Part shown: positions 1 to 13,249 of the stretch, one piece after another
Position numbering within the stretch: the stretch's first letter is position 1
Layout of the letters: every line of letters begins with the position of its first letter
Origin: Todiramphus chloris collaris
Taxonomy: Eukaryota > Chordata > Aves > Coraciiformes > Alcedinidae
Direction: 5' to 3'
Assembly (NCBI GenBank): GCA_025345505.1
Contig: JANVCC010000047.1
Span: 10,309,280-10,373,279 of the forward strand
Length of the DNA stretch: 64,000 bases
Made by a program: the position numbers and the translations under genes
Notes under the pieces: model-generated
The model's input: only the letters and a program-made list of their open reading frames with translations
The model's database searches: none
Told to the model about the DNA's origin: nothing

Positions 1-1705
1 TGATATAGGAACTCCAAAAAATGCACTGTTGTTATAATTCCAACAGTATTTATCCAGCCTCCAATACTTTCTCAGGGCAATAGTATCATCATATACACAT
101 ACAAAAGCAGCAGAAGAGAAAGGTACAAAGGGGACAAAGTTACTTTTTTCTCCCCACCACACAGACACACCTCCAAAGCCTTGGGGTATCTTGTGGCTGC
201 CCATCCTCAAGGCTGTTATATGATATTTGCATGTTTTTAATCATTTCAAGAGGTTGCTCTGGAAGATAAGAAACTATCAGAACACAGAAGCACTGCTACC
301 TTCTTTCTCCTCAAAAATAATCCCAAATTCAGGCTAGGAGCTATGGTGGTATGAAAAACTTTGATGGACAGTAGCTGAGGGAACTTCATATTCCCTTTGT
401 TCTGGTGGGTTAGGGAAAAGGGATTTAGTCAAACTCTTAAATCTTTAAATACTAAAAATGTTCCACATGTAAATACCATTATCTCTAAGAAGTTAGAGAA
501 TGCTCCATGGGGTGAGCCCAAAGGTCTGTGTAGCCCAGTGCTGTCTCTCCAACAGAGCAGTAAGAAATGCATCTCATGAATACCACAGGACTGGCCAACT
601 TCTATAGTCTGTTCTTTCCTGTTAGATGCTGGAATCTAAAGCTCTTGAACTAGAGATGCTGGAGAGCAGTATTTTTAGTATATGTTTATGGACCCGTTAT
701 GCATTAATTTGATAAGCACCTTTTTGATTCTGTCTGACACACTGTCTCCACTACCTTCTGCAGCAGCAAGTGACAGGAGTTCACTGTTGTCTGGAGCTCC
801 ATTGAGTTTCAAGTTTTTCCGAGTTCTTGTGCTTCAGCAATTAGTGAACAACAGCTCCTCACTTCACACATTGTGATTTTTCTAAAATGCAGTCAGATCT
901 CTTCTCCCCAGACAGTCTGTTGTTCTGCACCATGAAAATCCATGGCCTTTTATTCCCTACTACTACTGCATTTATCCATCTCTTAGTGACTACTCATCTA
1001 TCCCTACTCCCAAACAGCACCAGGGAAAGGGGCCCAGTTATTTGCTGCAGCATAGTTCACTTTGAAATACGTCAAAAAAAAAAAAAAAAATTAAATGCCT
1101 GTTAGGAGAATAAAGGAAGCACTTTCTCACAGCCTCATAACTGACACTTCACTTGCTGCACAAAAGCTAACATTTAAACCAAAAAAAGCTCAAAACATTA
1201 GTTTGAATAAAGGGACAGCAACATCATTCACTAATATTGAATAACTTGAAATATTTTTTTGTTTTTAAAAGTATTTTTATTTAGTTAGTTCTCAGAAATA
1301 CACCTGTGTTTTCATGAGCATTCGCAATAACCTTTGATACAGTTAACTAGATGGTTACCCATCTTACTCCTGTGCACAAAAGCAAAGATGGTTTGCTGTC
1401 TTTCCCAGAACTAAACAGATATTAAAAAAACAGGATTCAAATCTAATTTTTAAGACCTTTACTTCCTTGCATAGGTCAGAGCCCAGTTCACCCTTTTTTT
1501 TTCAGTGCACTTGTTCAGAACTATCCCATATTATGCTGTACCATTTCCACCTGCTCACTTCTATTCAGATATGGGAAAACTACTCATCACCATGAAATCA
1601 GAGTGCTCCAATTCCTTGCCCTTCTTTGCAGCAAAAGTTCTATAACTCATTAGACTTACCTGTTTTTGAAATCCGTCTATGATAAATAGTTCTAAAAATA
1701 ATATT

Positions 1706-1721
1706 GGGGGGGGGGGGGGGG
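1706..1721. repeat. poly-G run (G16)
   Basis: Sixteen consecutive G residues are read directly, followed by a T/G-rich stretch to about 1,740. Runs like this are length-unstable and error-prone in sequencing, so the exact count is uncertain. Confidence 0.9.
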
Positions 1722-3253
1722 TGGTTTGGGTTTTTTTGTTTCCCCTATAAAGAAATGTTCTTCTTAATCAATTCTCTGAAAAGAATGTAAGATTTCCTTT
1801 CTTCAGGAGCAAAACAAGAATCAAAACCAGTTGAAATTTGGTCACTATTTTTCAGTGCTTTTTTACAATCAATACCATTTTACCAAGTGAACAGACAAAA
1901 TGAGCTACAAGCTAACGAAAGAAGTGATCATAGCAATTTAACACTGATTGAAAAAAATATTAATAACCTCAGGCAAATCAGTCATTAGCTGCTACTTATT
2001 TGGAGGGTGATATAGCATTAATAATTCAATAAAAAATGCTTTGAGCAATAAAAGTTTAGGGTTATTTATTTAACCAATTAGATCCTTTTTGGCAGCATCC
2101 CTGCTTTTGAATAAACCATGCATGTTCTTCAATTAATCATGAGAATTGAAAACTACAAATCTGAAGTCTCTACCTTCCAGTCAGAGAGATACATTGCTCA
2201 AGAAGTCCAAAAGATTGAGGGAGAAAATAAGCGCAATTTACATTCTCTCAGTGGACAAAAGAGAGCTGGCACTTGAAGATGTGCTAATTAGCAAAGCTTG
2301 GGTACTGCTGGTTAACGATCTGTTCCTCACGCACCACTTTCCGAATCCACAGAGACAGGTACAAATTGCACCTATAAAACATTATAATCCATTAGCATGC
2401 ATATGAGGTGCATCTTGTTACCACTAATGTTCAACAGTCCCCTCTAATCTACAAGAGAGGCAGAAAGATACAAATGTGTAACTAGAACACTACACTGAAT
2501 TACCATGCGTGTCATTTATTAACAGCTTTATTTTGCTCAGAAACCTCAGTGTGACAAGCCATTACCACCCTGGCAACCTAAAGTCATGAGGGTTTTTTCA
2601 GTGTTTTGAATGCTTCAGTTTCAGTCTCGCTCTCCATGGAATCAGGACATGTCTTAGGGTCCATATAAACCACTTCATTCTCCACCATAAATTCTAAATT
2701 CCTTACAGTGCAGTAATTCCCTGGTTTGGGTCTCTTTCAGGAGCCAAACTAAACTCTCCTGAAAGCACCCACAACCGGCCTTACAAGCTGAATACTCAAT
2801 TTTCTCTTACTCCTTTCATGAAATGTATTCACATTGGCTCTGCTTATTTGTACAAAAGCCAGAATTAGCCATTCTAAAACAAACAACCTGCTTCTATCTG
2901 ATAACTGAGCTGGCCTTAGCAAACGGATGAAAGCGAAATATAAAAGATGAGGGAACCCAGCCCAGTCATGGTCCTCACTTCCACAACTCATAATTAAGCT
3001 GTGTCCTCATAATTATTTTGATATTTGAACTGGGATTTCACATAAAAAACAGGTGGTGATGTTTATTTACAAATTACATCCCAGTGGTAATGCTTCATAT
3101 ATTGAAAAACAAACTTTGTAACAATCATTTTAAAAAGAGATACCACCTTCATTATACAGACCAGGATCTGTCAAACTCACTTTTGAGAGAAATCAATGAA
3201 TGAAAATTCAACATACATCCTATATATATATACCTGAAACTAAAACAGTAAGC

Positions 3254-3396
3254 TACAAAAAAAAAAACAAAACAAAAAACCCCCACCACAAACAAAAACC
3301 TAAAAAAAACCCCAACAACAAAAGAAACCAAACACCACAACAAACAAACAAACCCCAAAAAGAAACAGCAGTAAAACCACCCAAACAAAAACCCCT
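3254..3396. repeat. A/C-rich low-complexity tract
   Basis: About 140 bases are composed almost only of A and C, in words such as AAAC and AACCCC, with almost no T and few G. The overlapping reading frames (Lys/Asn/Pro/Gln-rich on plus, Phe/Trp/Gly/Cys-rich on minus) are composition artefacts. Similar tracts recur near 11.7, 40.0, 52.1, 56.2, 57.1, 61.0, 61.4 and 61.6 kb. Confidence 0.85.
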
Positions 3397-5464
3397 GAAG
3401 TAATTCACATGCTCTCCCCCACAACTTTTCCAGAGTAAACTAAACAATCCTGCCTCAAAACTATTTAATTTCATTTGAATTCAGTAAGGTTCCTAAATTG
3501 GGTGTGAGTGTGTATTAATTTTTAACTGTTGATAAGACATTTCTCTTTAGTGCTTTGGGTTTGGGGGTGGGAGGGGGGACTGTTTTAGGTAAACATTGTT
3601 TAAGGCATTACTGCGTCACTGGGTAACCAGCAGTTTCAAGAAAGTATGTTTATACCACATCCGTATATAAGCACCTAGACACATGTTTCAGTTTTCTGAA
3701 AGGAAGCATTCGGGAAACTAACATGAACAAAGAACTTTTTGGTCTCTGCACATGAAAAAAACCCAAACTTCTAGGCATTTAGTTCCATATGCAGCAGCAA
3801 GCAGCTTTAGTGAAAGGACTGTTTCCTCAACTTAAGGAACATCTCTTTTTATAAAAATTATCTCCCTATTTAAAATTCATTTGCTGGATTCATTAACTAT
3901 TCACATAGCCCTCAGTGTGCAATTCCATTATTAAGTCAGACCAGTAACAGTTGTTGTTTGGGTGTTTTAATGAATCCCCTTGTGCTAGAAGAGCAAAGAA
4001 ATGCTTCAAAACTCTATGTATAAACAGACTTGGTACCATACGAAACTACATAGTAATTCCTAGCATCTCAGAACAAGAGACCCACACTTAAATTGTTTCT
4101 TCTCTAATAAAGTTTTTAGAAGATACAGGGTGTAAGGGTGAGTTCTGGGGCAAGGAGTTTGAAAACAATCAACAGATTCATACTGGTGAACCCACACTAG
4201 GAGCACAACATACTTGTACTTTGACAACCCTGATATGTAAGCAAAGGACTAAAACGCAGCAAACATTTAATAAACCAGGAATAATACTGTTGCCGCTATT
4301 AACTATATTGTTCAGGCATCTAGAAAGTATGTTATATGGTTCCAATACAAAATCCCTGGAGCACAGCAGACCTAAGACAAAAAGCAAGTTACATAAAAAA
4401 AGGTGGAGAGCTGAATAAATAACACCACAGTGACAACAATATAATCATACAGTCTTTCAAGCCAGCAAAGCACACAGCTGGCTTAGGGGATACTTTTGGC
4501 TTTTTAAACTGCTCTCCTCAACTCTCATGAGGAAGGCAATGTGATGCTGCTTCCAGAATTGAGCTTCAGCATCTGTTCTGTTAAATGATGATGATTCTGC
4601 CCTACTGATTCTCAGTGATGCCCGAACTAAGAGTGCATACCTCTTGTGACTAAGTAACTGAAGCTTTCAAGCTATCAATGAGCAATTTCCTCCCTTCCAC
4701 TTCCAAACAACTCATCTCCTTTTCCACTCCTACCTTCTTTTTTTCCCTTCATGTCACAGTCGCTCTGCACCACCCACTACCTCCTATTCTGCAGTGGTCC
4801 TATTACTACATGTTGTAAGCATCTGCAGTGTAACAGGTATACAGGGTTTCTTCTTCCTATACTTTAGCCATGCAAATAGAAGGGGAACAGTGAAATATAC
4901 AGTAACATTAATTAAATATAGTAGTACTGATTAATCTAGACGTGACCCTACATTTGAAGTCATTCCTTTTTCTTATTACCAGACAAAAAGAATTACTTCA
5001 AACAGGCAGTAAAAGCCATGATTGACATAAGAGTACAGACCAGGAATTATGATTGTCCATGGAGGAAGCAAATGTTTAAGGGCAGAACCAGCTTTAACTA
5101 AGAAAGAATAATAGCTTTCACACCAGAATTCTGAAAGAACTGGTTCACAAAGTCACCGGTGTGACAGCAAAGAGTTTTAACAGCTAGTTTATGACAAATA
5201 AAAATACTTAGTGGAAAAAATATTTGAAGAAAAAGCTACTATATAAATAGCTATATATTAGATGCAAAATGTATTCTGGATATGAACATTTTCTTCAGAT
5301 TTTTACAACACTCAACATACTGTAAACAACAGAAATTCTACCTGCAGATTTGCTCTAACAACTCCTCTTACCCTTGCACCAAACTCTTCTCCGCAGTTTA
5401 CAACCCTTGTGCAGTAGCTATAGCATGTCCTGCACCACACACATCACTTAAGAGTTTTGTATAA

Positions 5465-6060
5465 TCACAGTATCCTTTGGGCTGGAAGAGATCTCAGGAG
5501 GCCCCGAGTCCAATGTTCTGCTCAAAGCAGGAACAATAGTGAATTCAGACCAGGCTGCTCAAGGTTCCATCCAGCATGTTCTTGACAGCCTTCAAGAATG
5601 GAAATTTCACAAGCAATGAGTTCAAGCACTTAAGTACCTTCATAATGATCTTATTTTTCCTTTTGAATTGGAAAATCCATGCTTCTATTTAGGACTTCTC
5701 CCATTTTTCCTCCATGCATCTACTACTAGATCTCTTCACAGCACCTTTCCTGAAGGCTGAACAAGCCCAGCTCGCTCCGTCTCTTTTCTCCTTTACCTGG
5801 TCCAGTCCCCTGACCATCTTGTTGTCTGTCCACCGGATTCACTCAAGTTCATCAACATTCTTCTTGTACTAGGAGGGCTAAAATCAGACACAGTACTCCA
5901 CACATGGTCTAACAAGTGCAGAATAATGAAGAATAATCATTTCACCTACTAGCTAGACTCCCACTGATATAACCCAGGACATTGTTAGCCTTCAGAATTG
6001 TCAGGACAAAGAGCTGGCTCATGTTCAGACTCTTGTCAATCCACCCCCAGATCAATTAAG
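5465..6060 (-). mobile_element. CR1 LINE fragment, old and degraded
   Basis: Read on the minus strand, the right part matches the end of CR1 ORF2: a stretch equivalent to 'LNMSQQCA', then 'ANxILG', then the region equivalent to 'LEYCVQFWAPQYKK' near 5,870-5,910. The left edge, 5,465-5,600, matches the CR1 3' UTR, with a degraded form of 'GTTGGACT..GATCTC..CCTTCCA' before the terminus. The fragment is 5'-truncated, as is usual for CR1, and carries many substitutions and small indels. It is the most diverged CR1 in the window and no reading frame survives. Confidence 0.85.
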
Positions 6061-8339
6061 CCTAAATGAAGTCACCTTAGATGCATCAAAATTTTTATCC
6101 TCACAGTGATATCTATACATATTCAGATTTCCTCAGCCACAAAACTGATGCTCTGAGATATAGTATAAAATTTTTGATGAAAAACATTTCACATAAAAAA
6201 AAAAAAGAGGCCAGTTAAGAAAACAACAGACACACTCAAAACCCCAAAAGCTTTATACAGACCAGCAGGCACCCTGAAACTGATTTTTCCATTTTTACAG
6301 GACTAGGATTTTGTTGAGCATGTGAGCTCAGAATTGGTGAAATGAAGCTAAGTTACCATATTACCACTTGGAGTGACTGTAGCACCTTACACTTCCACTC
6401 AGAGACTGAGCTCTACAGTTGCAGAAGGAATTTCAAAATTACTTTTAAGTAATCATCCACCAATGTCTCTAAATTTTTAAATGTTTGACAAACTTCTGCT
6501 GAACCTCTGTGTGTGTAAGTCATTAAGCAGCTCCAATTTTAAACTTTGCACTTGCATTTGACAGGCTTTGGAAGGGCTTTGTTTCTCCACTTCAATATGC
6601 AACAATTTGATTATTCCAAAGAATGTCAAAGCATGCAGACATCTGAACAAGTCATTAACAATTTAACAAACATATAAACATATTCTAAAGACTAACGGAT
6701 CAAAAAATGTGATGAAATGAATTCTTATGCTTGCAGGTTACGCAAGTAATTTCTCACTTCAATTAATCCAATATATTTAAATAAATTACTTAAATCAATA
6801 AACATAAAATATTTTGTCTTCATTTTAGCACCTTGCAGTTTACTGGAACATAACAAGCATTAATTAATCACATAAACAGAATAAAAATTACCCATATGAA
6901 TGCTGGAATAATTCACTGTGCTTATAATTTCAGTTATTTTTAATAGGCAGTGCATTAGCTTCCAACCTCAACGCTAAATATTTAAACTTCCAAGGTTTGA
7001 ACTTCATACCCCTGAAAAATTAACTTGACAAACACAAACGGCTTGCACAGTAAATTTTCACTCTGACCAATAAACTTCAAACAAATCACAACCTTGGTCT
7101 CAAAAGTCTTGTCATAAAAGCATCACATTGTAAATACTGCTTTTTGAAAAAAAAATTTAGAGCCATTTTTCTGGGTCTTTTTCTTTAATTAGAGTCTAAC
7201 CGTTTAAACACAGCGCATTCTTTGAGCACATTATTAAAAAAAAAAAGGAAAAAACCCAATAATTTTCAGAGGTCTGTATTACCAAAACTACTCCACAACT
7301 TCAACACCCTTATCTCATTTTATAAGAAGTAAGAATATTAACTCTCACTGTAGGCAGCTTTTATGACCCTGACTGATGCCACAGTCCAGCGATGAAAGAT
7401 AAAAACAATCTGTGCAGTGGGCAAAGAAAGAATAGCATTGCCACGGGAGTGTTGTGCTCTCCTTCCAAAATGGAACCCCCTCCAAAGCAGATCTCCGGTG
7501 AGCTTCTGTTCATTTTAATGGCAATCTGGATTAAGGGATGTATAAAGAAGCAAAGCATCTATAGGGGTGTCTGTGCATAACCACAAGGAAATAGTTGCAC
7601 GCCCCCTGATTAAAATGCAATGAGAACCTTCTATTCCATTCTAAAATAATTATGTGCTTATTACAGACTAACAACTGCAGCAACGACTGGGATATGTTTC
7701 AGGCCAAAGATGTTCCAACAAAAGATTACATCTATGCAAGCATACAACCTGAGAGTGACAGGCGTTCTTTGAAGTTCTAACCCAGCATTATCTCTGCAAT
7801 AAAAACAGAATCAACCTTTAACTACATTTGTCCTTTCTGGACATCCAGAAGGCTTATTTAAAAATTCAGAATCTAAAATATAGTGGAGAAATGTTCAGCA
7901 GATGCATGCAATGCATTCAGAAGTGGCTCAGCACCACCATGCAAGATAAACACTCTACAAAAATCACTGCCAACTATAGCAGTGCAGGTAGAGCAAGACT
8001 CAGAACTCATCCTCCAAGATCCCCTACATGTAAAATTTGTTAATTGGAGAACAGTCACCTCACACGTGGAGATGGAGGGAATAATGCCCTTGAGAGTCAA
8101 GCCAGTGCCAGCAGCCCTTGCCACAGGTGGGAACACTCTGACTTGGAGCTGCTACCAGGCAGGGCAAGACCCCCCAGCCCATGCAGGTGCCATCACTCAC
8201 AAAGTCATGACAGCAGTCAGATCAGCAACTAATCCAGCTGAAAATTAGCCTTCCTGCTTCTGCTCTTCCCTGATTCGGGAGATGAATAAAAAACTCAAAA
8301 AGCCACTACAGACAATGTCTGTTGGCATCAGCGCAGACC
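6061..8339. other. non-coding stretch with candidate conserved block
   Basis: No supported gene. From about 6,480 to 7,640 the sequence is unique and AT-rich without simple-repeat decay, with many homeodomain-type TAAT/ATTA words. This is the texture often seen in vertebrate conserved non-coding elements, but conservation was not measured. The 121-codon plus-strand frame at 7,883-8,248 has no recognisable domain and overlaps other frames on both strands, so I do not call it a gene. Confidence 0.5.
6480..7640. promoter_or_regulatory. candidate conserved non-coding cluster
   Basis: This is unique, non-repetitive AT-rich sequence with clustered homeodomain-like cores (ATTAATCA near 6,860, TTAATCC near 6,765) and little homopolymer decay. 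The call rests only on sequence texture and motif density. It could equally be ordinary intron. An alignment to chicken and other amniotes would settle it. Confidence 0.25.
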
Positions 8340-8960
8340 ACTGCTGCTTGTCAAGCACAACCTGACAACACATGGCACACTAGCACAACTGTTCCTCCTC
8401 CCCTGCTGCTTTTGTACCGGTGGGGTTGTGCGGCAAGCTGCCGTTACAGCAAGTTGAAGTAACTTCCCAACGGCGCGGCAATCGCCTCAGCCAGCACAAG
8501 AGAACGCCAAGGCCACATGGCTGGGAGCAGGAGGCATTGCAAGACAGATGAAGCCCTCCCCCCCAGTGACAATCGTCTGCGCGTGTTGTACCTGGTGCAG
8601 GGGCCAAGGTGCTGCTAGAACAGGGTCTACAGGAGCCCCGTGATGGATATAGCCGGTCCCAGCAGCTCCAGCAGCCCCACCGCAGGGCACAGCTGAGCTC
8701 CTCGGACACGGGCCAGAGGGAGGGAAGGAGCCTCAGGGAAAGCCTGGCTAAGAAAAGGCAAAACACTGCCCGGCAGCCGGGGCTGAGGGGAGCGGTGTGA
8801 GGAACGGCCCTGTGAGCCCCTGGGGAGAGCGGCAGGAGGGCAGGAGGAGCTCCAGGCGCCCCAGCAGAGATGCCCCTGTGGTCCTGGGGGTCATCTCAGT
8901 AGAGAAGGAGTGGCTGGGTAGGTATTGCGGCAGCCAGCCGAGGTAACTCACCACACATCC
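8340..8960. mobile_element. GC-rich block, possible ERVL-type internal fossil
   Basis: This block of about 600 bp stands out from its AT-rich surroundings in GC content and in the number of CpGs. The wording around 8,790-8,900 (GGAACGGCCCTGTGAGC, GGAGCTCCAGGCGCC, GCAGAGATGCCCCTG) resembles, from memory, the leader region of avian ERVL-like elements. No LTRs are seen at its edges. If it is such an element it is a broken internal piece. Alternatives are a small CpG-rich exon or promoter on the plus strand, since an AG|GTAACT donor-like site lies near 8,942. Family assignment is tentative. Confidence 0.35.
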
Positions 8961-11664
8961 ATGGGAAATACTCTTAGGCCACCTGAAACCGACGCTGAAA
9001 GCACACTATAACACTCTCAAATGTTGCTGTACATCCTTGTGTTTCATCATCCACGTTTACTGCAAAGGCAGACACACAGATGCAGTGTCAAATTATCAAA
9101 CAAGAGCGTAATTTCAGGTTTCTGTGCCGATTTAACTCTCAGAGGCTTGGCAAATGATGCTGGCTCTTAAAGAACAGATCCAAATGTTACTCAAAAAAAA
9201 TTTTTTTTTAATTCCATTCTTTTTAGAAATAGTGTGGCTATAAAGTGCAAAAATAAATAAAAGACTTAAAGTCATATATAACATCTGCAACTATTTTAAG
9301 CTCATTAGATCTCAAACAAATAGACCCTTTGTTTCCACATTTTTCAGAAGAATATTTTATTTTAAAATAGTTGGCTTTTTATTATTATTTTATTTTTTTA
9401 ATTAAACAGCAGTAGTTTTTCCTTGTTGTGCTCCTTATTGCATTCTACAAGCTTGTACCCTACCACTACCAGTATCTGGCATCCTGTATCATAATTACTA
9501 TCAATTTCAGATAAAGTAAGGCTTTGATTTCAATAAAAGACACCTTCCATTTCTCTTTCAGGCAACCGTGCCTTCTGACAAATCAGCTGTCCCTAAAGTA
9601 TTCCCAAACTAGTAAGGCAACTCCTAGAAGGCTCCTAGAAGCCTTCTCCAGTGACTGATTATGAAATGATAGCACTTAGCTGACATAAAAAAAAAAGGAG
9701 AATCGTTAACATGTTATTGAGCCTCTTCAATGCAGAAACATCTGCTGCAGGAAGGTAGACTGGAAATGTTGAGACCTACCCATCATTTCTGACACAAGAT
9801 AGTAAGCAAAAACTCCCCCACCAAAAAGAAAAGTTGAGTTTAGTCCTATCTGTATCTCAAGCCAGTTATTTCAGTGGCACTAGCTTTTTATCTAAATTGA
9901 GTTGTACTAGCCTGAATCATCCTCATCTGGGTTAATAGCTTTCTTTAGTTTACCCATTACTAAGGAATGCATTTCCATTAGTGAAGGGGACTTCATGGAG
10001 AAAAGTACTGAGTAACTGGCACTGTAGTTTGAAAAATGTTGCACAATCATTTACCTGTCCAAACTAGTTAAATTAACTCGTTAAAGAAACAGTTCATCCC
10101 TAATAAGGGGAAAATTAAGCAGTTTATCTATTACCACTAATGCTACAAAAGTCCAATATATACTTCATATATAATATAAACAGTTGGAACCACTCACTAT
10201 GGTGAAAGAAACAGCTGATAAGGTTTTAAAGTACGGAACAGGCATAAAAACAAACTCCTGCACAAAGCCTACAAATGAGAAAAGGGAGAGCTAGGCAGCT
10301 TACTAGCAATTAATTTTACTCTTTATATGCTTATGTATATGCTGTCACAGAATCCTGCCTATAGAGAAAATCACTGTCTTAAGGTCAGAAAATAAGGGGC
10401 AAGGAAAAATGGAGTGGAGAAAAAGATACTGCAATGTTTTTCCCTCCAATTCTTGATTCATCAAGTGTACTAATTCTGTTCTAGCCCTAGGGCTGCTTTC
10501 AGCTGGACTCAGCTGCTACAACTGCTACCGCTGGTCATGCCAGAATAAAAGTGTCAAATTTAAATGCAAGATGAAGAATCTAGTGGACCCCTATGCCAAT
10601 AAACTCTGCTGAGCAAATTATTTTGGGGTGCATGTTGCATAGTAGCAAGGGTATAGGCAAAGGAAGGGAGGCCAGCCTGCTACACCAGCCAAGATGGGAG
10701 AAGGTGGATCAGAAGACAGCAGCAGCTGTTCTGGAGATATGTCAGAAGCAAGAGCCAAGCCTACCCAAGACAAGCCTGGGAATCCCTGCTCTGATCAAAT
10801 TACTTTCCCCACAAAAACTACCAGTCTAAAACACAGTGGTTTCAGGAAAAAAAATCCTTGTCTGCACATAATTTGCCACAAGTGGGTACTGGTAAAGTAA
10901 TAGCACATTTATAACATAGGCACTCAGTAGATGTCTATTAATTTTATTAATACAATATACAAGAAAGACTTTTTAAATTATTAATATTATATTTTATATA
11001 ATATTTTGTTTTCCTTTGATATGTAAGATAGAGAATCACAATAATATTTCATTGAATATTACAGAGAAATTTATTAAAAACCTGCCACCACTTGCATTAA
11101 AATTGCTTACTAATTAGAAAATTTTCAATTGCTTCAATTAAATCTATTAGGATAGTGATAACAGTTCAGTAATTTATGCAAGAAGGTGTCTAAAAAGTTA
11201 CTATGTTACTAGCATTTTACTAAAATGTGGTTTGCCAGGAAAGTAAGAGGGCAGAAAAATGAATTAGGGATGAGCAAACTAGGGCAGCTGTTACAGAGAA
11301 AACTGATTCACTTCCCCCTCAATCCATTTCCCCACCCCCCACCACAAGCTTAGGTCCAAATTGTCTGTAGAAACATTTCATTTTAATTGAGTAAAATAAA
11401 AGAGTTTGCCACAACCATACAACTATCATGTAAGAACATTCACACTACATTTGCATGTTCTAATACATGTTTACATGGACATTTATACAAATTAATTTAG
11501 CATCAGTTTCAGTATTCTGCAATACTGCTCAAAACCCTGCTAAGGAGAGTTCCACTACTAAAAGAGATGCTGTAGACAAATGAGAATGGACAGTTAGTAA
11601 ATATTTTAAACATATTTTCCTTTTCATTTGGTGATTTGTTCCCAAACAGGGTTTTTTTGAGACA

Positions 11665-11835
11665 AAATATAATATATAAATTATATATAATAATATATAT
11701 AATATATAAAATATAAACAAACACACAAATACTAAAACCCCACACCAAAACCAAACAAAGTAACTTCAAACAAACAAAACTCCAACACACACACGAAACA
11801 AAAAAAGCCAACCCACAAAAAACCCGAACCCCAAG
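11665..11835. repeat. A/T dinucleotide tract followed by A/C-rich tract
   Basis: The left half, to about 11,715, is alternating and imperfect TA/ATA sequence. The right half is nearly free of T and G, with AAACAAAC and ACACAC words. The minus-strand frame over it encodes only Ile/Tyr/Leu-rich low-complexity sequence and is not a gene. Confidence 0.85.
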
Positions 11836-13249
11836 TTGTGTACACTTATCAGATACATACCGACTTTAATAAACATTTGCTCCTGCTATTTGCTAAATCA
11901 TAGCTTCTTCTAATTTATACTCAGACTCATTGGCTAATTTTTCTAATCAGTACTAAGACAACAACTCAAGACCTACCAGGTCTTTCATCATGGCCCATAT
12001 ACTAACCATTCTGATAGGTTTTAATAAAGAGTTTTTACAGAGAGTCCAAGTAGGATTTCCTCCAGGAGAGATACTGACCTTTGGAAGTATTATCCTGCTA
12101 GCATCCCATTCGTTACAAACAGTAAACAAACTTGTAGCTTCACTGATAAAAGCCTACTATGTTTCAGGGTACTTTAGAAGCAGCAGTCCTCTCTGCATAC
12201 CAAATTGTGATATATATAAATGCCTTTTAAGAATAATCTCAACCTTATGCAGTTTCCCCCCCCCCAAAATCTTAGGCATCACAGCGAGCTATACAAAAAT
12301 AAAATAACACTGATTGCTAGTCACTCACTGAAAGTAGAGTTTTCACACTGAAGCAAGGAATAGTTTTTTCCTCACACCAATTTATATCACTGGGTTTTGC
12401 ACATCAAACCTTTGATCTGTCAAAAGATCTTTGCTAGCCTTTTGCAAATATAAATGTTAACATGTATAGTCTTCCCAAACATAAGCAAAAGCCCAGTAAT
12501 CAGCATTTTATAGATGACCTCTTCAGAGATTTGTCTAATCCCTGTTCTCAACATCTATAAATCTTTAGCAGAGAAAGTCTGGATGTGGATACAACATTTG
12601 AGGCAACATGAGAGGACAAAGTTAAACTTTGTGAAGCAGAAAACCAAAGAAGAAATGAATCACCTTAAGAAGGAATAGATCTGCTTTAGTTTCCACTAGA
12701 AGTGTCTATACAGAAAATATGACTTATTCCAGGGAAACTGAAAACACAGTTCAGGAGAAGTTATATTACCAAGTACACTAACTGTGCTGAAGTAGATCAA
12801 AACCATTACATCATGAATGCACATTTTTTCTCCATGAAGACTTCATCTTTTACACCAGCTTAATGTCTTTTGATGCAGAACAGTGTTGTGTTTCATAGTA
12901 AGAATTATAAATTTCAGCTCAATTTAGCTGTTTAAGATTATGCATTTGTGGCAGTCATCTAGTTGTGGTCTAATATAAGTCCGAAGTTCAATATTTTATC
13001 TAATGGTAAAAAAATATAATCAGTATTGATTATGCTAGTTTTAAAGTCTCAAAAATATTCCAGAACTTTTGAAACAACAATTTCAAGCAAACTATCACAA
13101 CAACAACAGTTAGGCTGATATTTAAGTGTATTTTTTTAAAAAAATGCATTTCTATGGCTGTTAGTTATATTTATAAATATTACATCCCTGCATTTCAAGC
13201 TATGAAGTTACAGTGTCTGTAGTGCAGCTGTTTGCACAGGATCACTCAC

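Larger units (their letters stand above)
1..5464. other. AT-rich non-coding stretch, no gene seen
   Basis: I find no host exon, RNA gene or recognisable transposon here. The reading frames are all under about 90 codons and overlap on both strands. The stretch is AT-rich and holds a poly(A) run near 1,075-1,090, a G16 run at 1,706-1,721 and an A/C-only tract at 3,254-3,396. If the CpG island at 58.6-60.5 kb drives a minus-strand gene, this would be intron or sequence beyond it. That is inference. Confidence 0.6.

Noticed and set aside
3152-3474. Phe/Trp/Cys/Gly-rich minus-strand frames and the Lys/Asn/Pro plus-strand frame
   Set aside because: They are low-complexity artefacts of the A/C-rich tract.
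4562-4665. Box C/D snoRNA-like arrangement (TGATGAT, CTGA, GTGATG, CTGA) with an 8-bp inverted repeat AGCTTCAG/CTGAAGCT
   Set aside because: The inverted repeat includes the supposed D box and is not a stem just outside the boxes. The C box lies 17 bases from the left arm. No guide region could be tested. It is probably chance.
7883-8248. 121-codon plus-strand frame
   Set aside because: There is no recognisable domain or splice context, and other frames overlap it on both strands.
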